37,500 nt of DNA. Origin: Glandiceps talaboti (lineage: Eukaryota; Hemichordata; Enteropneusta; Spengelidae). Below the pieces are notes generated by a model. It saw only the letters and a list, made by a program, of their open reading frames with translations. It was not told the origin of the DNA and searched no databases. Shown piece by piece: positions 1 to 9,700 of this stretch. Position numbers and translations under genes: made by a program. Each line of letters starts with the position of its first letter. Positions within the stretch are counted from its first letter, which is position 1. The DNA lies in NCBI RefSeq assembly GCF_964340395.1, contig NC_135569.1, positions 5,879,040-5,916,539 on the forward strand, in the 5' to 3' direction.

Positions 1-156
1 TACTTGTGAGTTATAGTGACACTTTGTTGTAAAAAAATAAGCGATACTTGTTTTTACGATCCGCAACGAAAATAAACGAGATGTTGTAACGATACTATAT
101 CATCACGTAATGAAACCACGTTCATAAACGAAGTAAACTCAAAAGTCAGCCGTTGT

Positions 157-218
157 GGGCGCTCTTATCATTCCTTACCAAAAGGGGTACGTTATGGTAT
201 GAATGATAAGGACGCCCC
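157..218. repeat. Imperfect hairpin (inverted repeat)
   Basis: Two arms of about 23 bp (157-179 and 196-218) are inverted copies with few mismatches, separated by 16 bp. The arms read as GGGCG...TTATCATTC on either strand. The rest of 1-850 shows no gene. A full CRE palindrome TGACGTCA sits at 702-709, and a weak inverted repeat (TAAGGGGAAACGG-type arms) lies near 774-786 and 838-850. The hairpin is most likely a remnant of a small foldback element. Confidence 0.55.
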
Positions 219-420
219 GGCGTGGTGTTTTACAGCGTATATAAACGAATCAACATAAAATGGGAAAAAACGCACTTTTTTATACAACTGTGGTGGACTA
301 CAAATTATTTTTTCTTTAATTCTGAACTTCTGAGGTTTTAAAATTTATACACAAATTTATGTGCTACTACAAATGTACTATTCCGCCAAAAACTGAACTA
401 TTGATACAGTCCATGTTATA

Positions 421-509
421 GTTTACACGTCGCGTCACTCCACGCGCCCTCACCGGCCTGCTCAGAGGGTGACCGATGTGTGAGGGCGCCCTATCACGGC
501 GCACCTTAC
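421..509. mobile_element. Short GC-rich MITE-like element, copy A (diverged)
   Basis: This 89-bp segment shares its plan with copies at 3267-3360 and 29977-30065. It has GTAAG...CTTAC-type ends, a TACGCCGTG-like subterminal stretch, and internal palindromic CCCTCACC / GAGGGCG blocks. Here the left end is mutated (GTTTAC), while the right end still reads ACGGCGCACCTTAC. It is richer in GC than its surroundings. No target-site duplication is recognisable. Confidence 0.6.
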
Positions 510-1080
510 ATTCTCCTATTATTTCATGAACATGTCTTGATATGAGATAGTGTTTAACAGAAAATTAGCGTGTTGACATTCCCGTAGACAGAGCCCAGCA
601 GACTTTCTCAGCCATGACGAATTCAAAATGAGAAGAGTTTTACACTATGCTGAGACAAACAACTAGTGTCAATACTGTGATGTCATTGTATTATTAGGAG
701 ATGACGTCATTTTCAATGAGTAGAATTTAGTTATGTAAACTTGAGTTTCAATGAGACTTGTTGGTAGCGAAATAAGGGAAACGGGGAGTTTGAGATTGAA
801 ACGAAGTTATGAGGACTTTTCTGGGTGTGAGCTGATTCCGTTTCCCCTTAGAATGTCCATGGGATCCTAGAGTACTCGGTGCCTATCAGCGTGGCGGTAG
901 CATCACAAACTTCTACATCCATGCTAGTGAAGTGACTGAAATGTGGTAATGATAATATTTTACAGTCGGAGTGTAAGTTTAGCCCAAGTAATACGTGCAT
1001 CACATATATCTCTAATAATTTAGTGTATTGTTTGTAATATCTGATCCTGTAAATTTGTCGTTGAAAGAATTGAGCAAGAA

Positions 1081-1081
<1 letters not shown>

Positions 1082-1135
<54 letters not shown>

Positions 1136-1212
1136 CGTGCGTGCGCGCGCGTGTTTGTGTGTGTGTGCGCGCGTGTGTGTGTGTGTGTGTGCATGTGTGT
1201 GCGTGCGTGCGT
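1082..1212. repeat. (GT)n microsatellite, compound
   Basis: A pure GT run at about 1083-1130 grades into mixed GTGC/GCGT/GTGT repeats up to about 1212. The long open frames here on both strands (His/Thr- or Val/Cys-rich) are products of the dinucleotide repeat, not genes. Confidence 0.97.
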
Positions 1213-1538
1213 ACGTGTATATGTAGCATGGACCATAAACAGCAATGCTGAAACTGGACGACTTTTTATAGGTACATGTATGATTTCCCATTCATCCAAG
1301 GATAAAAAGGGCGTTACTGAAAACTGTAATCAGAAAGCCGGCCAAGGAGAATAAGTGTGATATTTTCTAAAATATGATAAATGAGACATTACGCATGCGT
1401 TGACTTTTGACACGTTGTTTATAATATTGGCACAGTTTAACTCAGATAGTTTGACATTATAATATAATATATATGTATGTACTTCTAAAATACATCATGA
1501 CAACAGACCATTATAATCTGTAATATGTTATCCCCCAT

Positions 1539-1968
1539 CTATATGTGTTCAATGTGCGTAACAAAACTAGTCTGCTGGGGTGCGAAGCCAGTCTGTTGGG
1601 GTGCGAAACCAGTCTGTTGGGGTGCGTATCCAGTCTTTTGGGGTGCGTAACCCCCGGTGTAACCAGCCTGTTGAGAATACGGCGGTGGGGGCGCTGTTGG
1701 TTGTGTCGTCATATGCATAGTGGTTCCCATTGGCATTTGCTGTGGCTGGTGGACAACCATATTGACTTGGTTTCTTGCGTTGTTCGATCGGATAAGAAAT
1801 ACCACGCCAGTAATAATGAAAGCTACTCCAACGCCGAACACAATAGAGCCGACGAACGAAAACCACCACAGCAATATGTACAGAATGACACCGAACAGTA
1901 TAAGACATGCACCAATACTTAGGAACGCAGTTCCTTGACGACGAAGGGCGTCGGGATTTGACGCCATC
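1539..1968 (-). CDS. Small two-helix membrane protein with PPPPY and heptad-repeat tail
   Basis: The exon encodes 142 residues, with start ATG at 1967-1965 and stop TAG at 1541-1539. I chose this ATG, not an upstream in-frame one, because it has A at -3 and directly follows a pyrimidine-rich AG (CCCTTCAG|GATG), so the exon probably begins at 1968 with a 5'UTR exon upstream. Two hydrophobic segments, about residues 13-35 and 38-60, are separated by a very short turn and followed by Arg-Ser-Asn. This fits a hairpin topology with the long tail on the cytosolic side. The tail is Gln/Pro/Met-rich, has PPPPY at 93-97 (a potential WW/NEDD4-family ligand) and four 7-residue repeats G[YF]APQ[KQ]T at 106-133. 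I do not recognise the family. There is no cleavable signal peptide. The real-gene call rests on the ordered TM plan, clean start context and in-frame 21-bp repeats. Confidence 0.75.
1580..1660 (-). repeat. Coding 21-bp tandem repeat (4 heptads)
   Basis: On the + strand the unit is roughly GTCTGTTGGGGTGCGAAACC, repeated four times with drift. Read on the - strand it encodes the G[YF]APQ[KQ]T heptads in the tail of the small membrane protein. The 21-bp period preserves frame, so copy number could vary without breaking the protein. Confidence 0.85.
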
Positions 1969-2136
1969 CTGAAGGGCTTAAAAAAGGTCACCCTATGACT
2001 TTCAGTATACCAATAGTCTTCTGACAAGATATCTGCCGAATAAAACAATATAGCATGAGACTACATGTGTTATGTCTTTGACAACCCAGATTATTTTTTT
2101 TAGATTGAAAAAAAATGTTTTGGCGTGTGCGTATGT

Positions 2137-2303
2137 ATGTGTGTGTGTGTGTGTGTGTGTGTGCGTGCGTGTGTGTGTGTGTGTGCGTGAGTGTTCTGAG
2201 AAAGTCAGTCAGACAGACAGACAGACAGACAGACTGTCAGTCAGACAGACAGACAGTCAGTCAGTCAGACAGAGACAGACAGACAGACACAGAATATGAG
2301 CGA

Positions 2304-2371
<68 letters not shown>

Positions 2372-2405
2372 GGATGAGGATGAGGAGGAGGAGGTGGAGG
2401 AGGAA
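2137..2405. repeat. Compound microsatellite: (GT)n, (CAGA)n, (GAT)n
   Basis: Three repeat types run head to tail: GT with GC interruptions (about 2137-2195), CAGA/CAGT (about 2206-2291), and more than 20 GAT/ATG triplets from about 2303, which decay into GAGGAT and GAG up to about 2405. The poly-Asp and poly-His frames over this tract are artefacts of the triplet repeat. Confidence 0.97.
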
Positions 2406-2724
2406 ATTCACCATGGTTACTACTATGGCCACCATCAAAACGACAATGATAATGCATTAGAAATTGATAGTTGGGAAAAAGTATTAACAAAATGAATATT
2501 TCGAAAAAGAACTGCATCGTTCATACCGCATCATGTGTATAGCCTCTTGGTGACAATCCATATGACATACTATACGTTACGGTCGTTCATCTTAGGCACA
2601 TCAAGTAATCGACATTTAACACCATAATCTACACTTTATGTGAAAACTTTGCTGACAACTACAAAATTGTTGTGATATCAAGTTATACAATGCAGTATTT
2701 AATAATTATTGTTACCCACCTGTG

Positions 2725-3020
2725 ATTTGTGAAATTTCACAACCGTTTTTAGCACTACATGTCGGTAATGTGTACCCATACTTTTGATAAAATATTAGTA
2801 CACGCCGTACGTACGCACACACATACTCTCTCCCACTCCCTTTCGTACATGTGCGAAAGCTTCTGATCACGCTTGTCGTTATTGGCGTTCCCCTAGTAAC
2901 ATGAATTGAATTGATATTCGAATGTAGAGCGCCACCTACGTTTGTGTGATGCGATACGCGTATTAGTAAGCGAGAGCCCCAACGACGAGAGTCTGAAAGG
3001 TAGGGTTTGTACACGACGAG
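2725..3020 (-). promoter_or_regulatory. Possible promoter / non-coding first exon of the small membrane-protein gene
   Basis: The coding exon at 1539-1968 seems to begin right after an AG acceptor, so an upstream exon is expected to the right. This stretch is less AT-rich than its surroundings, has several CpGs, and contains donor-like sequence on the - strand near 2718-2726 (CACAG|GTGGGT). There is also a GTTACTAGGGGAAC motif (- strand, about 2890-2903) resembling an imperfect RFX X-box. No transcript evidence is available; this is inference from context. Confidence 0.25.
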
Positions 3021-3266
3021 ATTGATTTTCTTGAATTGGCTACAAGGTGTTTATCATTGCCGTTCCCGTCACAAGCGAGAAGCCAGCGTTCCAGCCATTC
3101 CATGTTGTTTCAGGAGTCGGTTGCATCAATCATAATGGATGCGTTAATGACAGACCAGTTTGTACGAATTAAAAAAAAATTGTATGTAAAAAATGAGATT
3201 TTAAAATGTTCAATTAGAGAAACAAGATGACTGAGAAAAACTATGAAATAAGAAGGTGAATAGTCT

Positions 3267-3360
3267 GTAAGGTACGCCGTGACGCGTGACGGGGCGCCCT
3301 CACACATCGGTGAGGGCGACCTCACACATCGTTGAGGGCGAACGACACGACGTATCTTAC
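3267..3360. mobile_element. Short GC-rich MITE-like element, copy B
   Basis: This 94-bp element has inverted ends: left GTAAGGTACGCCGTG, and the right end reversed GTAAGATACGTCGTG. Internal repeats of TCACACATCGNTGAGGGCG occur twice. It is the best-preserved relative of the copies at 421-509 and 29977-30065. No clear target-site duplication is visible. The stretch 3361-4150 holds no gene that I can support. Confidence 0.75.
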
Positions 3361-4154
3361 TGCCTAAGAAATGAAATGAAAAAGACTGAACGACACATGA
3401 AAAGAGTTTAATCTACCCAACCTATATAACAACAGAGAGTTGTGTTCTTTTCATTATTTGAACGCCATTTTCTTTGAAACGTGCACGAAGATTGTGGGGA
3501 ATGAAGGCAGTATAGTAAGCCTTATGTTCTAGGACAGTTATATTAATATTTCAAACTTTAAATCGTTTTCCTCTGGCTGCCCGAACTATATCCTACTCAA
3601 TGGATGTTGACATATACTAGATAAACCCGGACAGACACAATTCAGTGGAAAGGGAGTAGTCGACAAGTTGGTGAAATAATGTTTGATTAGATTAACGTTT
3701 GGGTGTGAAAGACAGTTGTCGTCTGGCAGAGCTAGACAAAGGTGGTCCTGAACTAAAGAATGGCCATATTTGCTTGGAGTTTCTTTTATATTTTTCCTCA
3801 TAGCATCATTATTCATAACATGTCACCTCAGTCCAAATCTTTGGGATTCAAACAATAGGGTTTATTTACGTGCATTTTTTTTCACTTTGCCGGATAAAGC
3901 TTAGTTTCTTTTTTAATCACCATGTTGACTAAATCAATTTCAATTCCAAAAAAATAGTCATATCGATAATATCTGGAAATATTTCGTTGATAGCACCTGT
4001 GAAGTGTAGTTATATATTGACAAAATAATCACAAAAACAAACCACTTTTCAATTGTAAAATGACGACTGTGAGGGAGGATCGTGATCACAGACATTTGTT
4101 TCCAGAGAAATATTTCAGACCATAATAAAATATCTTACCGCATAATATTTTTGC

Positions 4155-4310
4155 AGAATATCGATAATATAAACATATTTGGTCTGTATGTGAAAGGGGT
4201 AAAATTATACATATAACCGCCGTGTGTGGACTTACTTGATTCTAGAAGCCCGTGTTATTTTACCCCTTTCATATATTATCAGCCAAATATGCCAATATTA
4301 TCGATATTTT
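4155..4310. mobile_element. Foldback element just upstream of the CDK11 promoter
   Basis: Left arm 4155-4208 and right arm 4254-4310 are inverted copies of each other over about 54 bp. Landmarks are ATATCGATAATAT, CATATTTGG and TGAAAGGGGTAAAAT in order, with a 45-bp loop. A further TATCGATAATAT copy lies at about 3962-3973. The arms have no coding content. This is a MITE-like foldback whose inner side ends about 130 bp before the probable CDK11 first exon. Confidence 0.8.
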
Positions 4311-4348
4311 AGAAACGTATCTCGGGAAACAAGTATTTATGATCGTGA

Positions 4349-4443
4349 CCGGAAAAGCACACAGGTTTCGCGGAAATTATTCGCAGTGCATGATGGGTGG
4401 GTCAAAGGGCATATATCGTCAGCATTGCGTCGTCGGCCATTTT
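4349..4443 (+). promoter_or_regulatory. Probable CDK11 core promoter
   Basis: The region is relatively CpG-rich against an AT-rich background. It carries an ETS-type CCGGAA core at 4349-4354, a GCATGATGGG motif near 4388-4397, and a YY1-type GCCATTTT at 4436-4443. YY1 and ETS motifs close to the start site are typical of TATA-less housekeeping promoters. It precedes a consensus splice donor at 4544 and the CDK11 coding exons. The start site itself is inferred. Confidence 0.5.
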
Positions 4444-4543
4444 CGTGACCATGCGTTGTACCTAAGTTTCTTTCATTAGTTTATTGTTTATATGGTGTGT
4501 TTGCGAACATTTAGCGAGTTACACCTTTATCTTTAGGCGTGTG
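4437..4543 (+). other. Probable non-coding first exon of CDK11
   Basis: The first coding exon starts after a clear AG acceptor (exon from 6524, ATG at 6535), so an upstream 5'UTR exon is required. The best candidate ends at 4543 with a consensus donor (GTGTG|GTAAGTACG) and begins near the YY1-like motif. The resulting first intron, 4544-6523, contains a MITE at 5333-5631 and otherwise no recognisable exon. The exact 5' end is unknown. Confidence 0.45.
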
Positions 4544-5332
4544 GTAAGTACGAATTATATTACTTGTAACTGTTTACCAAAATTTGTTTTCTTTTTTGAC
4601 TTCCTGTGACCGTGTACGCGTGTCGGTACATTTTCAAAACAACTGTCACACTCAGTCAAATATCGTTTTACAACAACAATCATTGACCCAGCCAGTGTCG
4701 GTGGCAATGGTGCTTTTCCCGATGAGTCTGTGAGATTGTATCGTCAATTTATGATAGGCAGTAGGCTCTTGTGAATATCAGTGTGTTACTATGTGTCAAC
4801 TTAACATTGGTTTTGCCATTAAATTAGTTTATTCCAGATCTTCAAATGTGCCCATAACGTTACCGTTAAAAATTAAAATGCAGCGATAATGCAAATTTGT
4901 ATTTGTATACAGTTGTATGTACAATTTATATTAGGTTTGTAATGATATGGCTTCTCTGTTTACTATATAACATTGTATTACTCTTACCTACAACTTGTAC
5001 ACATCTCGTGTTTTTACTAAAATATCAAAATTTTCTCCGAATTTATATACATGTGTAAACTAAACGACTACCTCGACTTTGCCTTTGTGGTTGTGTTTTT
5101 TTACTCTGAATCGCTCTATAACCGTAATGAGACCAAAATATTATACTGGGTGTACTGTAGACATTCTTGAAGCATCTACGTACAAGCTTGTTTCTTTAAT
5201 TTCAGAGATATTGAGCTGTAGATAGATTTTACAGCATACTTTGCTAATTTAATCATAACCAATATCACATATCAGGAGGGGCATGTTCCTCACAAACAAA
5301 TGACTTAATGCAATTGCCTTACAAGTTTAATA

Positions 5333-5631
5333 CAGGGCTTGAAATTAAATTTTTTCTTTTAGTAGTCCCAGTGGGCTACCAATTTCAGAAAGTGGTACCC
5401 CAAGGATTGTGACCAATACATTATGTAGTCCTATATTTCTGAATTGAAAACAGAGTTCCTCTATTGGAAATGTGTGTTATTAAAATACTTTCATGTCTGT
5501 AAATCTTCCATTCTTTAAATCATCACATAATCAGTAGTAGCCTGAGTGGGCTACCAGCTACAAATTATGGTAGTCCCATGACAAGAATTGGTAGTCTGTG
5601 GACACGGGACTACTGTTAATTTCGAGTCCTG
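5333..5631. mobile_element. MITE with CAGGGCTTGAAATTAA ends (CDK11 intron 1)
   Basis: The left end CAGGGCTTGAAATTAA and the reversed right end CAGGACTCGAAATTAA match. Both are followed inward by AGTAGTCCC, with internal copies of GTGGGCTACCA. The 299-bp length without coding capacity marks it as non-autonomous. The CAGGG-type end is reminiscent of hAT-like elements, but the flanking 8-mers do not match, so superfamily is uncertain. Confidence 0.75.
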
Positions 5632-6534
5632 CCTTAGACTCTCATTTGGCCATGTAACGTAGGGCTGGGTAACTCAAACTAGACTGAGCTAGTGAAGGTT
5701 TGTGTAGCATTACATTTAGTCTATGTAATACCACTCATTATTTAGTCTAGATGCTACACGTACATGGTATCAAATCATCTCTTAACCTCGGCTAGCTCAA
5801 TGAGTAGTCATGAACCAAAGGTTGTTCATACAAATGAGTAAACCCCTACTGTTAGAATGATGTAAATAGTGTAGAAGTAACATTCTGATAGTACAAATAC
5901 TATATAAAATATCCTTTAAATTAAATATATAAATAAATAAATATACAACATTTGGACATTACATAACTGAATCTGCCCCAATAAACACTAACTTGTCATC
6001 ATTGGGCAGAATTCTGTGATTGATTACCATAGACATGATGTTAATGACTGTGTGAGTGGCTTCCTTTGAATTTGAAATTTCATCTCAGGACCTCATTGAG
6101 CTAGACTTGAGTCAAAGCCACAGATAGCCTCTAGATTACTTATGACTACCTGCAGTACCATTTTGAGTCATGATGAATGAATGGTTAGCTTGGAATCTGC
6201 AGTTTCATGCCCTGTCACTGTCATTGTTTCTGAATAGCTAAAGTCCTTCCGGGCAAGACTTGAACCATGATTGTCTCAGTCCGCTCAGCTGTATAATTAG
6301 GGACCTGGTAGGATAGAAGTTGCAATGTGAATGCTTTAATCCTACGCACTAATAGTGGCTGCAATGGATTGTGTGCTCCCAGGGAGTTGAAGTATAAAGG
6401 GCTTTTGTGCCGTGTTCATCCGTGTCAGGGGGTAATAAATGTGAGTGCCTTGAGCTCTCAAAAGAAAATGTGCATTATAAATTCACATTAACTTATGGAG
6501 GTTCATTAATTATTTAACCCCAGGTATAAACGCC

Positions 6535-6767
6535 ATGAGTGATTCAGATGATCATCATACAGATAACAGTGATCAAGAACATCAAGAACAACGCCACAAA
6601 GGAAGAGACCCCGGCTGGAGAGTGAAAACCCTGGACGAAATCCTGGAAGAGAAAAAGAGGAGAAAGGAAAGAGAGGATAAAGAGAAGAGAAGTAGCCTTG
6701 AGGATGGTGAATTGAGAGCGGAAAGTAAAAGTGCAGAACCAATGAATCAAGGAAGTGAAGATGAAAG
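6535..6767 (+). CDS. CDK11: CDK11 coding exon 1 (residues 1-77)
   Basis: Begins with the start ATG, 11 nt after an AG acceptor (TTAACCCCAG). Encodes an acidic/His-rich opening and the family-diagnostic KTLDEIL...KKRRKE motif, followed by SLEDGELR. Ends at AAAG|GTAAGA in phase 2. Confidence 0.96.
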
Positions 6768-9700
6768 GTAAGAATAGTGGTGGAATGCCATGTTATTGTA
6801 TCAATGTATGTGATATCTTCAGATTAATGTTAAAAGTAGCAGGTAACTTTGGCAAAATACCTACGAGGGAGACCCATGAATCTGTCCAACAATGGATACA
6901 TAAGGGTTCAAACAAAGAGTATTTAAACACAAAGTCCTGAAAAGTAGGCGACAAGAATTTTCATTTTACTTTATTTTTTTTGCCAGCTACTAGCCCTTAT
7001 CTACAAATCCTGTGTAATGGCAGAGTTGCATAGAAACAAGTTTATAATGATAGTGAAACATCCTCAACATTGTCTGTACTGATGGTATTTTCTCTCTATT
7101 TATTTTTTGATTGGGTCACAAAACAGCCAAGCTACTACAAAGCAAACAAACTAGGCTGTGTATTGTTTTTTCAACTTACTCAAACTATCAAATTTATGAT
7201 GATATTCCCTCATTCAGTGATTTATATTAGTTGATTTTGATAGACGAATGATTTATAATATGTTGATTTTGATAGACGGATGATTTATAGTATGTTGATT
7301 TTGATAGACGGATGATTTATGATATATGTTGATTTATGTAGATCGGATGATGCGTTAGACATCAAGCCACCTCAGTTAGCCAGGAAGAAAGACAAAGATT
7401 CCAGATCACACAGAAAAGAAGACAGAAGGAAAGACAAACATAAAGACAGAGATGAGCATGAGAGACGACGTAAACGTGAGTCAAGTTATAGTCATGTATT
7501 GAAAGAGAATATTTTTAAAAAATTGCAAAACGTGAACCAAAACGTTACTTGCGCTGCTACATTTTATCATCCTTGCATCCATGGGCAATATCTTTGTGGA
7601 ACCTCTCTACCACAAAGTACAAAAGTAGCTGAGGTGGCTATACTTGTATTTGAAAATACTGTTAAAATATTAAATACCCAGTAAACAAATTTTAACTTTG
7701 TGGTGCATGGTGGACTCTACATGTATAGCCACCTGTTGCATTTTGTATAGTAACAGACAACACAAGACAAGACCAGCCATGATGTCAAGACCAGCGTAGT
7801 GTTACAGATGATCGCACAATGTCACACAAGCTCAATAAGCAAACTGTGTTCGTTTAGGGGGAAGGGCGTCTGGCGTCAGTGTGATTGCTGAACTTCATTT
7901 TCACACTTCTAACCAAATTTTGACCGTAAACTTTCATGCTTTCAATGATAACAGGTTTTGTATTTACTACTGAGATGTTGATAAGTTGATCAAAATTTAC
8001 TTCTGATGTGAGATATGGTGCTGGGTTTCTGGTAGTATTTTAAAGTGTTTACAATCATGTTTTTACATTACATTGATCGTAGTGGTTCGACCGCTACATT
8101 TTTCATCATAGTTTACATCATAATATACAAGTGTTTGATGTCCCACTTGTGAACGTTCATTTAGGAGGAGGGGGAGAAGGTTTTGACCTAAATGAACGAT
8201 GTTTGTTTTTTGAGCTTGTGTGACATTGTGCAATCATTCCCCAGCATTGTACTAGCCTACTGCAAGCCCATTTGCAAAGCAATTGTTGAGCTATATAGTA
8301 AAAGGGTGTTACTTGGTTACAGATAAAAGACGTAGTGATCACGATGACAGGGTTATAAGAGAGAAAGATAGATCTAAAGACAGACGATCTGATGAAAGAG
8401 ACAGGAGGGAAAGAGAAAGACTTGTAATGGAACAAGCTAGAAGACGAGAGGAATCCAGAAGAGAAAGGTTATTATACTTTGCGTATCTTTGTTCTTTGTA
8501 CTTCATACTACGAAAGTATTGCTCATGCAAAGAGTACAGACTGCGTGATGTTTTTTTGTGTATTTCACAATATCAGTTTTAATACAACATAACAATTTGA
8601 TATTGATAACACAAAGCCATGCATTATGATTATAACGGAACCCCATTACTCTAGCCTAGAATCAGTGTGCCCTCTAATGATAGCCAGAAAAGGGTTTGCA
8701 CTGCTAATATTGCTTATAGATTGATTACATTGAGAGACACCACATACTGAGCTAATGATTAGAACAATTGAAATAGTATACTTTTACACTTGATATGGAT
8801 GCTATTAATGATAGTGGTAAAACATGGAGTAATTTTACTTGAGTGTTATGAGTTGTATCTTACGGTTCACAGGATTTTATGGACATTAAAAAGACATCCC
8901 TATGACCAGTGTGCCCTCTGTTGATAGCCAAATTTTGTTGTTGTAAGTCAAAATGATAAAAATTGGGATTTCTTTTGAGTCACCACATAGTAAGAGATAG
9001 GGGAACACCAAATTTTGATGCATCTCTAGAAATTCTGTGCTTCAGTGGTGTGTCAAATTGGCTTAGAGGGCACACTGACCATGACTTTTTCATATAGACC
9101 AACACACGTTATTTATAAATTAACAGACTCCTCACAAATGTTGTTATTTTTCAAATAACAGGGAAAGACTTGAGAGAATTGAAAGAGAAAGACAGCGTGA
9201 CAGGGAGAAGAGAGCAGAAAGAGATAGAGAAAGAATTAGAAGGGAAGAAGTAAGGAGACGACCACATGATGGTGAGTGACCCTTGACCTCACGTCTGATT
9301 GGATGGCACATGATGGTGAATGACCAATCATGTTAAAGACATGTTACTTGCCTGTGTGAATAAATTTACATGTGGTTATATATATTTAGATGTCATTCCC
9401 AATAGTTTTCGTCATTCAGCCAAGAAAAATACGAGTGACCTAAGGGGCCTTTGTCAACCCTTAGTGACAACCCGTAGATCATGAGTATTTTCCGACCGAG
9501 TGAAGAAAAATATTGGAAAATAAGATAATGATACAAGTGTCAGTAATATCAAAGAAAAATCAAGGAAAGTAATGAGAAGTTTGACTTGGATATCGAACAG
9601 AGCAGAACCACTGATGTAGACATGCCTTTACATGATGTAGAACGACCGAGTATATATTCCTTATTTTTTGTTCAACTTGGCTTGTGCACGATATAGTTGT

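Noticed and set aside
848-1354. Overlapping open frames rich in His/Thr or Val/Cys
   Set aside because: They are translations of the (GT)n microsatellite and its flanks on both strands, with no splice or start support.
2115-2517. Poly-Asp / poly-His reading frames
   Set aside because: Produced by the (GAT)n triplet repeat within a compound microsatellite; no conserved sequence around it.
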